Assembly: GCA_963696405.1 (NCBI GenBank)
Contig: CAVOJY010000001.1
Coordinates: 1-45,838 of the forward strand
Direction: 5' to 3'
Length of the DNA stretch: 45,838 nucleotides
Source of the DNA: CAVOJY01 sp963696405
Lineage (GTDB): Bacteria; Chloroflexota; Limnocylindria; Limnocylindrales; CSP1-4
Each line of letters begins with the position of its first letter. The first letter of the stretch is position 1. The position numbers and the translations under genes are program-made. Positions 32,874 through 41,830 of the stretch are shown here, in pieces. The notes beneath the pieces are model-generated. The model had not been told where the DNA came from. It ran no database searches and was given only the letters and a program-made list of their open reading frames with translations.

Positions 32874-35800
32874 CAGCCCGCTGCCCCGGCTTCCGGTGCG
32901 CTGGGCACCAGGCCCCCGGGCGCAGCGCCGGCCGCCGCGCCCACGGCGGGCACCGCCTCGGCCTCGGTGCGCCGCCAGCCAAAGCGCCGTGCGAGCCCGT
33001 CCTTCCCGCCCTCGACGAGCGAGTAGATGACCGGGATCGCGATGAGCGTCAGGAAGGTCGAACTGAAGAGACCGCCGATGACCACCGTCGCCAGCTCGCT
33101 GGCGATGATCGACCCCTCGTTGAGGCCGATCGCGAGCGGGATCAGGGCGAGGATCGTCGCGATGGCGGTCATGAGGATGGGTCGCAAACGGGTGCGGCCG
33201 CCCTCGATGAGCGCCTCCTTCGTGCTCATGCCCCCCAGGCGCAGCTTCTCCACGAGGTCGAGGAGGACGATCGCGTTCGTCACCACGATCCCGATGAGCA
33301 TGAGGAAGCCGATGAGGGCGCTGATGCCGATGGGCCGTCCGGTGATGTAGAGAGCCACGAAGGCGCCGATCGTCGCCAGCGGCAGGCTGAAGAGGATGAC
33401 GAACGGCGTGATGAGCGAGTTGAAGGTGAGGACCATCATCACGTAGACGAGAAGAATGGCGACCGCCATCGAAGCGAAGAGGCCGCCGAACGCGGTGTTC
33501 TGCTGTTGCGTGACGCCCGACAGCCGGACCTCCACCTGCGGCGGGATGGTGCCGTCGGCGCGGAGGCGATCGATCTCCTCGGCGACTGCACTGGAGACGG
33601 CGCCGGTGTTCTCGCTCGTGATCTCGGCGGTAATCGAGGAGGCGGGGCGTTCGTCGATGCGAGTGATGCTTCCCTGGGCGTCAACCTGGCGGACGTCGGC
33701 GATCGCGCCGAGCGGGACCGTCCGTGACGTGCCCACCGGAAGCCGGGAGAGCGCCTCGACCGAGTTGACCTGCGCCGGGTCGACCCGGACGTAGACGTCC
33801 ACCGGCTGGCCGTCGCCGACCTGCATGCGGGTCGCGCGCTGCGGCACGAGCACGGTTCGCACCTCGCCGGCCACCTGTGCCGTCGTGAGCCCGGCCCCGA
33901 TCGCGCGGTTGGGATCCACGACCACCTCGACGGTGGGCGCGGCCTTGGCCAGGTCGCTCTTCACGTTGATGAGGTCCGGGTTGGCGCGCAGTGCGCCCAC
34001 GACTGCCTGGCTGGTCGAGGCGACGAGCGCCGGATCGGCCGAGCTGACGATGACGTTGATGCCGCCACCGCTGAAGCCCGTGACCTCGGAGACCGCGACG
34101 TCGTAGCCGCCGGCCTTGATCGGCTCGAGTTCGGCAGTGAGCTTCTTGGCGTACTCCTTCAGGTCAACCGAGTCGTCGAGGCGGACGATGACCGTGGAGC
34201 TGTTCGCCGCCCGGCCGGCAAACGCGGCGGTAACCGTCTGAAGACCGGTGCCTCCCTCGCCCGGCACGGACGCCAGCACGCGCTCCACGTTCGGATCTGC
34301 CCGGAGGAGCTTCTCCGCCTCGATCGTCCGGTCGAGGACGGCCTGGGAACTCGTGCCCTGCGGGGGGCTGATGCTGATCGTCAGGAGCTTCTCCCCGCCG
34401 GCATTGATGAACTGCGTTGGGATCTGTGGCACCAGCGCGAGCGAGCCGACGAAGAGGAGCGTGGAGAGCGCGATGACGCCCCACTTCGTCCGGCGGTTGC
34501 GGAGGACGAACTTGATGGTCGGCGTGTAGGCGCGCACCCAGAACGAGTGCCGTGGTTCGCCGTTCTCGTCCACGTCGAGCCTCACGCGGTCCACCAGGAA
34601 GTAGGCAAGGACGGGCACGACCGTCACCGCGCAGAGAAGCGAAGCGAGGAGCGCAAACGTCACCGTCAGGGCGAACGGCAGGAAGAACTGGCTGACGAGA
34701 CCGCCGACGAAACCGAGGGGGAGGAACACAGCGACGGTTGTCGCCGTGCTCGCCGTGATGGCGCCCGACACCTCGCGGGTGCCGGAGAGAACAGCCGTGC
34801 GCCGGTCATCGCCGCGGGCGCGGTGGCGGTAGATGTTCTCGAGGACGACGATCGCGTCATCCACCACGCGGCCGACGGCGACCGCCAGACCTCCCAGGGT
34901 CATGATGTTCATCGAGATCCCGGTCACGAGCATGAGCGTGAGCGCGGCGAGGATCGAGAGCGGGATGCTGACGGCCGCGACGAGAGTGGACCGCAGGCTC
35001 AGGAGGAAGAGGAAGATCGTGATGATGGCGAAGACGGCGCCAAGGCCACCTTCCTTCAGGAGCCCGTCGCGGGACTCCTTGATGAACGTCGAGAGGTCGG
35101 AGACAGTGACGACGGTCAAGCCCGGGTTCCGCGCCTGGGCCGCCGCCAGCTCCGCCTGGACGCGATCCGCCACGTCCACCGTGTTCGCGCCGCTTGACTT
35201 GGAGATGGTAATGGTGACCGAGGGCTCCCCGTCGGTCCTCGCATAGCCGGTCGTCGGCACGCCCGCGGTGTCAACGGTGCCGACGTCGCCGATCGTGACC
35301 GGGGTCGGCGGGGTGCCTTGGGCAGCCTGCGCGTCGGCCGGTTTGACGCCGACGATCAGGCCCCGGATGTCGTCCAGCGACGAGAAGATGCCGGTCGTCG
35401 ACACCGGGACGCTCGTGCCGTCCTGCGGCAGCTGGCCGGCGGGCAGCGTCAGGTTGTTGGCGGCGAGCACCCCGTTGATCTGCTGGACCGAGATGCCCGC
35501 ATCGGCGAGCTTGGCCGGGTCGAGGGTGACGAGAACGCGCTCCTCGAGCCCGCCGGTCACCTCCACCGAGCCGACGCCCTCGAGCCCAAGGAGCGCCGGG
35601 ACCACGTCCGTCCGGGCGATGTCCGCGGCCTTCGTCAGGCCGTCCTCGCCGGTCGCGGCGATCGACGCGACGATCACCGGCGTCTCGTTGATGTTGAGCG
35701 CCGTGACTTCGGGCGACACGCCCTGGGGCAGGCCCACACCCGACAGGTTGGACTCGATCGATGCGCGCGCCTCCTTGACGTTCGTCCCGTAGGAGAACTG

Positions 35801-36082
35801 GGCGACGACGATGCCGATCGAGTTGGCGGAGGTCGACTGGATCCGCTCGAGCCGCGGGATGCCCGAAACGGCGCGCTCGATCGGCCTGGTGACCTGGTCG
35901 GTGACATCGGAGGCACCCGCCCCGGGGTACGGGGCGACGATGGTGATGATCGGGAACTCGATATCGGGGAGCAGCTCCTGCTTGAGGCTGCTCCAGGAGT
36001 AGATCCCGGCAAGGAAGAGCGCCGCCGCAAGCAGGAGGATGACACTCCGCTTGTTGACGGCGAATTCGGTCAATCGGTTCAC
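32873..36082 (-). CDS. RND-family efflux transporter (AcrB/MMPL-like HAE type)
   Basis: A 1069-residue inner-membrane proton-driven pump with the standard RND layout: TM1 RSVILLLAAALFLAGIYSW, a first large extracytoplasmic loop (about 35-330), TM2-6, a second loop, TM7-12. Motifs include SIPLSILAALTLM, the proton-relay GRVVDDAIVVLENIYRHRA, and GIVVTNAIVLLDLVEKL in the second half. No membrane-fusion protein or outer-membrane factor gene is nearby, consistent with a host lacking a conventional outer membrane or a stand-alone role. GTG start overlaps the MarR stop. Confidence 0.92.
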   Translation of the reverse strand: MNRLTEFAVNKRSVILLLAAALFLAGIYSWSSLKQELLPDIEFPIITIVAPYPGAGASDVTDQVTRPIERAVSGIPRLERIQSTSANSIGIVVAQFSYGTNVKEARASIESNLSGVGLPQGVSPEVTALNINETPVIVASIAATGEDGLTKAADIARTDVVPALLGLEGVGSVEVTGGLEERVLVTLDPAKLADAGISVQQINGVLAANNLTLPAGQLPQDGTSVPVSTTGIFSSLDDIRGLIVGVKPADAQAAQGTPPTPVTIGDVGTVDTAGVPTTGYARTDGEPSVTITISKSSGANTVDVADRVQAELAAAQARNPGLTVVTVSDLSTFIKESRDGLLKEGGLGAVFAIITIFLFLLSLRSTLVAAVSIPLSILAALTLMLVTGISMNIMTLGGLAVAVGRVVDDAIVVLENIYRHRARGDDRRTAVLSGTREVSGAITASTATTVAVFLPLGFVGGLVSQFFLPFALTVTFALLASLLCAVTVVPVLAYFLVDRVRLDVDENGEPRHSFWVRAYTPTIKFVLRNRRTKWGVIALSTLLFVGSLALVPQIPTQFINAGGEKLLTISISPPQGTSSQAVLDRTIEAEKLLRADPNVERVLASVPGEGGTGLQTVTAAFAGRAANSSTVIVRLDDSVDLKEYAKKLTAELEPIKAGGYDVAVSEVTGFSGGGINVIVSSADPALVASTSQAVVGALRANPDLINVKSDLAKAAPTVEVVVDPNRAIGAGLTTAQVAGEVRTVLVPQRATRMQVGDGQPVDVYVRVDPAQVNSVEALSRLPVGTSRTVPLGAIADVRQVDAQGSITRIDERPASSITAEITSENTGAVSSAVAEEIDRLRADGTIPPQVEVRLSGVTQQQNTAFGGLFASMAVAILLVYVMMVLTFNSLITPFVILFSLPLATIGAFVALYITGRPIGISALIGFLMLIGIVVTNAIVLLDLVEKLRLGGMSTKEALIEGGRTRLRPILMTAIATILALIPLAIGLNEGSIIASELATVVIGGLFSSTFLTLIAIPVIYSLVEGGKDGLARRFGWRRTEAEAVPAVGAAAGAAPGGLVPSAPEAGAAG

Positions 36083-36627
36083 AGGGCGCTCCGTTCGACA
36101 GGTGCTGGCGTGTCATGAGCGGCGGCACGGGCCGTCGCGCGTGGTTTCGAGGGAAGGTCGGGGCCGGTTGCCGTGGCCTCCGCCAGGCAGCTCGCAGCCT
36201 CGACCAGGATCTCCAGGGACCTGGCGATGACCGCAAGGTCCTCGTCCGAGAGTGATCCAAGGAGCTGGTCGAGAAGGGGCCGGTTGAGGTCGTGGAGCCG
36301 CCCCACGACTGCGCTTCCCGCAGGCGTCCGGTACACGACCACCTGCCGGCGGTCGGCCGGATCGTCGTGGCGCCCGGCGTACCCGGCCTCGACGAGTCGA
36401 TCGACGAGCCCGCTCACGGTCGGGAGCGTGACGCCGAGGGCCGAGGCGAGGTGCGACATCCCCAGCCCATCACCCGGCCCCAGCAGGTACAGGACCTTGA
36501 CCTGGGCCATGGAAACGCCGATCCCGAGCACATCGGCGGCGTGCAGCCTCCCGAGTGTCCCCATCAGCAGATCGTTCGCGTCCTCGATCTTCTCGATCAG
36601 CGCAGATCGCTCGTTTGCATCGTTCAC
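36079..36627 (-). CDS. MarR-family transcriptional regulator
   Basis: A 182-residue winged-helix regulator. The DNA-binding region is MSHLASALGVTLPTVSGLVDR with the wing DDPADRRQVVVYRTPAG (the DxRxxR motif), flanked by the dimerisation helices. It leads the operon with the RND pump and hydrolase and overlaps the pump by 4 bp. Such regulators repress efflux operons and are released by phenolic or drug ligands. A perfect palindrome lies 17 bases upstream of its ATG. Confidence 0.9.
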   Translation of the reverse strand: MNDANERSALIEKIEDANDLLMGTLGRLHAADVLGIGVSMAQVKVLYLLGPGDGLGMSHLASALGVTLPTVSGLVDRLVEAGYAGRHDDPADRRQVVVYRTPAGSAVVGRLHDLNRPLLDQLLGSLSDEDLAVIARSLEILVEAASCLAEATATGPDLPSKPRATARAAAHDTPAPVERSAL

Positions 36628-36643
36628 AATCCATTCGTCCTTG

Positions 36644-36656
36644 CCTAACTATTAGG
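36644..36656. promoter_or_regulatory. Candidate MarR operator palindrome
   Basis: CCTAACTATTAGG is a perfect inverted repeat (CCTAA-N3-TTAGG), AT-rich against a very GC-rich background, at the position of the promoter of the MarR-RND operon. It fits the size and symmetry of MarR boxes. It also faces the terminus of the MFS gene, so only the MarR operon would be controlled. Confidence 0.55.
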
Positions 36657-36754
36657 CCGAAGCGTAGCAGAGCAGGGGAGAACGGGCCGTGGAGAGCCCT
36701 CCGGCCGCGCATCCCTTGCCTCACAGGCGCCCGCCGAGGTGCGGGCGGCACAGA

Positions 36755-38098
36755 TCAGATCGGCTGGGACGGTTCGTCGGATTGGGCGGCTGGTGCTCGG
36801 GCGGCCGGTGCTTGGGCGGCCGGTGTTCCCGCGGCGCCCCATCGGTCGGCCACTCCGCCTCGGGCGATCAGGTAGCCGGCAACCACGCCGAGCAGGATGG
36901 CGACCGTGAAGAGATAGAACGGGTACCGCGAGTCTGCTTCGAAGGCCACGCCCGCAAGAAGCGACGAGACGATGAACGCCAGCGTTCCCGAGGCGCCGTA
37001 CAGCCCCTGGACCGTCGAAGCGCGGCCAACCGGCGTCCCGGCCGCGACGAGCGCGAAGAGCGCCGGATAGACGAACGCCTCCGCGACGCCCTCGAAGACA
37101 GAGATCAAACCCGGCGTCACCGGGTCCGTCGCCAGGGTGTACGCGATCCCTGCCGCCGCGATCCCGAGACAGCCGAGGACGGCGAACCGCAGCGGGCCGG
37201 ACCGGTCGATCATGCGGCCCGCGATCGGCGACAGGACCAGGACCGGGATCCCGAACAGGGTGAAGGTGAAGCCGATCCACGCCAGCGACCCGCCGAGCCG
37301 GTCCAGGTAGAGGCTCCAGATGACCTCGTAGACGCCCACCGCGAAGTACATCGCCGCGTGCATCACGATCGCTGCGACCACCAGGCGGTTGGCGATCGCC
37401 CGGAGCGGGGCGCGCGGCGGACTGCCGGACGCCGATGCGGGACGGACCGTCGCGCCGCCGCCAGCGGGCTCGTGCGTCGGCCTCCGCGCGGCAGCTTTGG
37501 CCATCGGCCCGGTTCCCCGGAGCGCTACCGCCAGGTAGATCGCCGAGCACGCGCCGGTGATGGCCGCCAGCACGAACGGAAACGCGAAACCGCCCCCGGC
37601 TGCCGCGCCCAGGGCCCCGATGGCCGGTCCGAGGAGCAAGCCGCCCATCTGGGCCGACCCCAAGAGGCCGAACGCCTCTCCTCGCGCGTTCTCGGGCGTC
37701 ACCTCGACAAGAAGGCCGCGGGCCGCTGGGTCGAACATCGCCGAAGCGACCCCGGTGACGGCCCGCGACAGGAGGAGCAGCGCGACTGTCGGTGCCGCAA
37801 GAGGAAGGACGGCCGCGACGACGGTCAGGGCAAGGGCGCCCACGAGCAGCGGGCGCCGCGAGACGTGGTCGGCCAGAATCCCGAAGATCGGCTCCGCGAC
37901 GAGCCGGGCGGCAGGAAGGGCGGCGGCGATGAGCCCGAACGTGGCAACGGAGACGCCGCTCGACTTCGCGTAGAGAGGCAGGACGGGGAGAACCGCGCCG
38001 AAACCGATCCACAGGACCGCCTCCGCGACAAGGATCGGCGCGATGGGCAGCCAGCGCAGAACCCACGCGCGGGTCGGTTCCGCGACGCGCTTCTTCAT
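36755..38098 (-). CDS. MFS transporter
   Basis: A 447-residue major facilitator with about 12 hydrophobic segments in two halves joined by a long Arg/Pro/Ala-rich cytoplasmic loop (about 195-235). The between-TM2-TM3 motif is ILADHVSRRPLLVGAL and its counterpart in the second half is AGRMIDRSGPLRFAVLG. It resembles drug-efflux or sugar-efflux MFS proteins; the substrate cannot be told. It ends with a Pro/Ala-rich tail. It follows the MarR gene on the same strand orientation but is transcribed from its own region. Confidence 0.88.
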   Translation of the reverse strand: MKKRVAEPTRAWVLRWLPIAPILVAEAVLWIGFGAVLPVLPLYAKSSGVSVATFGLIAAALPAARLVAEPIFGILADHVSRRPLLVGALALTVVAAVLPLAAPTVALLLLSRAVTGVASAMFDPAARGLLVEVTPENARGEAFGLLGSAQMGGLLLGPAIGALGAAAGGGFAFPFVLAAITGACSAIYLAVALRGTGPMAKAAARRPTHEPAGGGATVRPASASGSPPRAPLRAIANRLVVAAIVMHAAMYFAVGVYEVIWSLYLDRLGGSLAWIGFTFTLFGIPVLVLSPIAGRMIDRSGPLRFAVLGCLGIAAAGIAYTLATDPVTPGLISVFEGVAEAFVYPALFALVAAGTPVGRASTVQGLYGASGTLAFIVSSLLAGVAFEADSRYPFYLFTVAILLGVVAGYLIARGGVADRWGAAGTPAAQAPAARAPAAQSDEPSQPI

Positions 38099-38199
38099 CC
38101 GGGCGTCCGGGCGGTGGGCACGCCCGACAGAATAGGTTCGCCGGGCCGCTGCTGGGGCGGCTGCCGGGGCCGGCGCCGTCCGGGAGTACCATCCACGCC

Positions 38200-38622
38200 G
38201 TGCCTATCGCGCTTGTCCTTGCCGTCCTGGCCCTCGTCTTCCTCCTTCTTGCCCTGATCCCGTCGCGCCGCCTCTGGCACGCCGGCGTGCCGCTCTGGCC
38301 GCGCATCGTCTACCTCGTGCTGCTGGTGGCACTCGGGGTAGCCGCCTTCGAGCTTCGGCCCCTGGCGCGGTACCTGCTCCCGCTGATCGTCCTCCTCTTC
38401 CTCCTCCCGTTCTCGGGGCTGCCCGAGCGCTGGTCACGCTGGCGGCGCCGGACGAACCGCGGCGAGGAGGGCGGCCAGGGCCCCTCTGACATCGATGGGG
38501 GCGGCGGCCCCCCGACGGGGGCATCGCGGGTCCCTCGGGGCTGGGCCCGCAAGGCGCCGCCCGAGTCGATCATCGACGGCCAGGCCGTCCGCCTCGAGCC
38601 GGACGAGCCACCGCAGCCGTAG
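38200..38622 (+). CDS. Small membrane protein, function unknown
   Basis: A 140-residue protein with three hydrophobic helices in the first 75 residues (IALVLAVLALVFLLLALI; VYLVLLVALGVAAFELR; LLPLIVLLFLLPF) and a polar, Gly/Pro-rich C-terminal half. No domain was recognised. The start is GTG 38200; there is no strong ribosome-binding site. It is divergent from the MFS gene. Confidence 0.6.
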   Translation: MPIALVLAVLALVFLLLALIPSRRLWHAGVPLWPRIVYLVLLVALGVAAFELRPLARYLLPLIVLLFLLPFSGLPERWSRWRRRTNRGEEGGQGPSDIDGGGGPPTGASRVPRGWARKAPPESIIDGQAVRLEPDEPPQP

Positions 38623-38648
38623 CCCGCCGCCGTCCGGCCAGTCCCGCC

Positions 38649-38818
38649 GTGCGCGTGGCGCACAACCGCGACCGATGCCACGCTCCTCTGGTCAAAAACG
38701 TGCGCGTGGTGCACAAACAAGACCTGCGGAGGGCGAAGCCGGCGAATTATTGCGCGAGACGCACCGGCGCGACTTGCCGGTCCCGTCACGAGTCGCGGTT
38801 GTGCGCGGGAGGCACAAC
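38649..38818. repeat. Intergenic palindromic repeat cluster, copy 2
   Basis: Four units of the same family as at 25.9 and 43.5 kb: GTGCGCGTGGCGCAC (38649-38663), GTGCGCGTGGTGCAC from 38699, TTGCGCGAGACGCACC from 38750, and an inverted hairpin GTTGTGCGCGGGAGGCACAAC-type unit (38798-38818). GCGCACAACCGCGAC (38658-38672) is the exact reverse complement of 38792-38806, so the outer units face each other. No frame is supported here. Confidence 0.65.
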
Positions 38819-38919
38819 GGCTCGGGGCCAAGATCTCCGGGTCGTCCCTCCGCGGTCCCGCTACCGTTCCTCCGCGGTCCCGCTACCGTTCCTCCGCCCG
38901 CGTCCGCCTCCGCCTCCGC

Positions 38920-39621
38920 CTACGGCCGCTCGAGGCCGTGCGCCTCCAGGAGCACGTCGTCCGACAGGACCTGCCCGGTCGGCCCGTCGGCCACGATCTC
39001 GCCGTCGTCCATGACGATCGTCCGCGGGAAGACCTCGGCAACGAGCCGCATGTCGTGCGTGCTCACGAGCATGGTCTGGGGGAGCGACCGAAGCAGGCGG
39101 ATGAGTTCCCGCCGGCCGCGCGGATCGAGTCCCGCGGATGGCTCGTCGAAGACCAGGAACAGCGGGTCCATGGAGAGCACGGTGGCCAGGGCGACGCGCT
39201 TGCGCTGGCCGAGCGAAAGGTGGTGCGGGAGCCGCCTGCCGAAGCCACCCATGCCGACGGCTGCCAGGGCCCGCTCGACCCGCTCGTGGATCTCTCCCTC
39301 CGGGACGCCCATGTGCAGCGGTCCGAAGGCGACGTCGTCGAACACGGTCGGGCTGAAGAGCTGGTCGTCGGGGTCCTGGAAGACGAGGCCCACCTGCGCC
39401 CGGACCCGTTTCACGGTGGAACGGTCAACCGGCGTGCCGTCGATCCGCACGGTGCCATGGCTGGGCAGGTTGATGCCGTTCAGGTGGAGCATGAAGGTGC
39501 TCTTCCCGGCCCCGTTTGGTCCCACCAGGGCCACCTTCTCGCCGCGGTCGATGCGCACGTCGAGCCCCTTGAGCGCCTCGAACCCGTCGGGGTACGTGAA
39601 GTGAAGGTGCTCGACCTCCAC
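38920..39621 (-). CDS. cbiO: ECF-type Co/Ni transporter ATP-binding subunit
   Basis: A 233-residue ABC ATPase. Walker A is GPNGAGKST, the Q-loop LVFQDPDDQLFSPTV is typical of CbiO/EcfA, the signature reads LSLGQRKRVALA, Walker B LFLVFDEPSAGLDP, and the H-loop STHDM. It is the last gene of a CbiM-N-Q-O set. The assigned start is GTG 39621; homology-like sequence (ALQPVPL) continues upstream in frame to a stop near the cbiQ end without an ATG, so the start is uncertain by about 10-30 residues. Confidence 0.88.
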   Translation of the reverse strand: MEVEHLHFTYPDGFEALKGLDVRIDRGEKVALVGPNGAGKSTFMLHLNGINLPSHGTVRIDGTPVDRSTVKRVRAQVGLVFQDPDDQLFSPTVFDDVAFGPLHMGVPEGEIHERVERALAAVGMGGFGRRLPHHLSLGQRKRVALATVLSMDPLFLVFDEPSAGLDPRGRRELIRLLRSLPQTMLVSTHDMRLVAEVFPRTIVMDDGEIVADGPTGQVLSDDVLLEAHGLERP

Positions 39622-39714
39622 GAGGGGGACCGGCTGCAGAGCATCGAACCGCGCGAACGCCTGCTCGGCCCGGGCGGACGAATCGTCAATGTGGAGCGTG
39701 GGGGCCAGCCATCG

Positions 39715-40512
39715 TCAGGCCCGTGGCAGCCAGAGGAGGCCGACCGCGAGAAACGCAGCGATGGCCGCGAGAAGCGCGCAGAACCAGGCGACCTCCGCCG
39801 GCCTCACCACGTGGCCGTGGAGGTGCCGGATCTCACCCTCGAAACCGCGGGCCTGCATGGCCGCGTAAACGCGCTCGCTTCGCTCGTACGAACGGATGAA
39901 CAGCGAGCCGACCATGCCACCCACCACGCCGGCACGCCAGCGGATCGAGCCCCCGCCGTGGCCGGTCAGGTCGGCCGACCTGGACGCCCGGGCGCGCACC
40001 AGGCGCGACGCCTCGTCCGAGAGCACCGCGAGGTAGCGGTACATGAAGCTGATCGTGGACACGAGGATCCTCGGCAGATGGAGGCGGCGGAGCCCGTCGA
40101 CCAGGTCGTGGAACGGCGTCGTGTAGGTCAGCAGGAGGGCTGCCTGGACGCTCACCCAGCTCTTGGCGGCGATCGTGGCGAAGAGCAGGAGCCCGTAGCC
40201 GCTGATGGTGACGGTCAGCGGGCCCAGGGGGAAGCTCGCGATGGGGTTCTCCGGCCGCGTGAAGATCAGCGGGAGGGCCGCCAGCATGAACGGCAGCGCG
40301 AAGAACGCCCCGCGAGACAGCCGGAACGGACCCAGCCCGGCCGTCGCAGAAAGCACGACGAGGGCCGCCCAGGCGATTGCGAGGGCCGCGAAGGACCCGG
40401 TGGGCAGCAGGCTCACCGCTACGATGAAGGCGATGGTGAGCAGGAACTTCAGTCGGGCGTCGGCCGCGTGGAGCGGGCTCTCCCGTGCGATGTAGCGATC
40501 GAGGTCAAGCAC
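39715..40512 (-). CDS. cbiQ: ECF-type Co/Ni transporter transmembrane subunit
   Basis: A 265-residue T-component with about five to six membrane spans. It begins LDRYIARESPLHAADARLKF, as CbiQ proteins do, and has the coupling motifs RASRSADLTGHGG-type (Ala-Arg-Xaa) and YAAMQARGFEGEIR (ARG motif) that contact the ATPases. It lies between the CbiN-like and CbiO genes. Confidence 0.88.
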   Translation of the reverse strand: MLDLDRYIARESPLHAADARLKFLLTIAFIVAVSLLPTGSFAALAIAWAALVVLSATAGLGPFRLSRGAFFALPFMLAALPLIFTRPENPIASFPLGPLTVTISGYGLLLFATIAAKSWVSVQAALLLTYTTPFHDLVDGLRRLHLPRILVSTISFMYRYLAVLSDEASRLVRARASRSADLTGHGGGSIRWRAGVVGGMVGSLFIRSYERSERVYAAMQARGFEGEIRHLHGHVVRPAEVAWFCALLAAIAAFLAVGLLWLPRA

Positions 40513-40536
40513 GCGCCGGCGGTCCGCCTAGCCTGT

Positions 40537-40935
40537 TCAGGCGCGGCTGGCGCGGCGCCGAGCCATAACGCGGCCGAGGACGAACACCACGGCGAACACG
40601 ATGGCGACGCCGATGATCCCGGCGATGATCGTCGAGACCGTGCCGTCGATCCCGGGGACCGTGTAGTCCGGGATGATCTCGTAGGAGGACCCCTGCGCTG
40701 CGTCCAGGAAGCCCTTGTCCTCGGCGACGCGCTCAAGACCGTCGGGATCGGGCGACGCGAAGGCCGCAGCGAGGATGACAACGACCACGGTGATGAGGAG
40801 GCCGAAAACCCACCAGTAGCGGGAGATGAGGCCGCGCCCGCCCTGCGCCGGCGGCTCGACCGGCGGCTCGCCCTGTGGTTCGACCGGTGGCTCGACCGAC
40901 TGGGAAACGGGCTGCTGCCCGATCGTCTCGTTCAC
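40537..40935 (-). CDS. CbiN-like PDGLE-domain protein
   Basis: A 132-residue protein with a Pro/Glu-rich N-terminus, a first membrane helix WWVFGLLITVVVVILAAAFA, the hallmark SPDPDGLERVAEDKGF (PDGLE), and a second helix GIIGVAIVFAVVFVLG ending in a basic tail. PDGLE proteins replace CbiN as the small membrane partner of CbiM in cobalt and nickel importers. Confidence 0.85.
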   Translation of the reverse strand: MNETIGQQPVSQSVEPPVEPQGEPPVEPPAQGGRGLISRYWWVFGLLITVVVVILAAAFASPDPDGLERVAEDKGFLDAAQGSSYEIIPDYTVPGIDGTVSTIIAGIIGVAIVFAVVFVLGRVMARRRASRA

Positions 40936-40950
40936 GGCGTCTCCCTCCCG

Positions 40951-41661
40951 TCAGGCCGCAGCCCGCGAGCGAGCGTCGCGGAGCTTGAACAGGTCGGCGC
41001 GGGTCAGCTGGATGAAACCGAGCGCGGCCGCGGTGATGAGCGCCTCACCGATGCCGATGAACGTGTGCACGCCCAGCATGGCCGTGAGCGCAACGGCCAG
41101 GTCCGTCGTGCCGGAGATCCCCAGCTCGAGCGCCATGGCCCCCGAGCCGAGCAGCACGGATGCCCAGGCCGCGATCGCCGCGGCCGGGATGCGAGCACGG
41201 TTCTCGCCACCGAACAGCCGGGCGAGCACCCGATAGATGGCGTATCCGCCGAGCGTGCCAACGATGGCCATGTTGAACAGGTTCGCCCCGAGGGCCAGGA
41301 TTCCCCCGTCCTGGAAGATGAGGGCCTGGACTGCCAGGACCGCGGTCATCACGATCGTTGCGGGCCACGGCCCAAGCAGCACGGCAGCCAGGACGCCGCC
41401 GAGGAGGTGCCCGGAGGTCCCGCCGGCCACCTGGAAGTTGAACATCTGCGCTGCGAAGATGAAGGCGGCCATCACGCCCATCAGGGGGATGGCGCGCTCA
41501 TCCATCGTCCTGTTGACCTGCCTCACGGCATAGGCGAGGACGGCAAGGTCGACCACCCACAGGACGGCCAGCAGGGGGACGGATACAAACCCGTCCGGCG
41601 CGTGCATCTGGACACCGCCGGGCGCGCCTCCCAGCGGCGCGAGGATCGATGCCAACATCAT
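40951..41661 (-). CDS. cbiM: ECF-type Co/Ni transporter substrate-binding subunit
   Basis: A 236-residue membrane protein of the CbiM/NikM family: MHAPDGFVSVPLL near the N-terminus, FNFQVAGGTSGHLLGGVLAA with the metal-facing His, and GVHTFIGIGEALITAA. In solved NikM structures the metal is held by the N-terminal Met-His; here that Met is residue 19, so either ATG 41607 is the real start or an 18-residue leader is removed. ATG 41661 has the better ribosome-binding site (GGAGGAG). Cobalt or nickel cannot be distinguished. Confidence 0.88.
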   Translation of the reverse strand: MMLASILAPLGGAPGGVQMHAPDGFVSVPLLAVLWVVDLAVLAYAVRQVNRTMDERAIPLMGVMAAFIFAAQMFNFQVAGGTSGHLLGGVLAAVLLGPWPATIVMTAVLAVQALIFQDGGILALGANLFNMAIVGTLGGYAIYRVLARLFGGENRARIPAAAIAAWASVLLGSGAMALELGISGTTDLAVALTAMLGVHTFIGIGEALITAAALGFIQLTRADLFKLRDARSRAAA

Positions 41662-41762
41662 CGTGTCTCCTCCATCCGTCGGACGTCGCCGCCCTGTGTT
41701 ACATCTCGACCAGAGCCGCCGAACCGGATCGGCCTGTGATTGTAGTCGCGGCCTCGCGCAAA

Positions 41763-41776
41763 CGCAACGGGTTGCG
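41763..41776. promoter_or_regulatory. Candidate Fur-family operator between cbiM and fur-like gene
   Basis: CGCAACGGGTTGCG is a perfect 6-bp inverted repeat with a 2-bp centre, in the 169-bp gap between the divergent cbiM and Fur-family genes. The TTGC/GCAA half-sites recall actinobacterial Nur boxes. A shared operator for both promoters is plausible. Confidence 0.45.
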
Positions 41777-41830
41777 ATAGCGCTACCGGTGCGGGCCGCT
41801 TCGAACGGCCCGGCTCCTATACTTCGGCCC

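Noticed and set aside
41662..41830. Cobalamin riboswitch before the Co/Ni importer
   Set aside because: The gap is only 169 bp and no B12-box-like sequence or fold was recognised; a Fur-type operator fits better.
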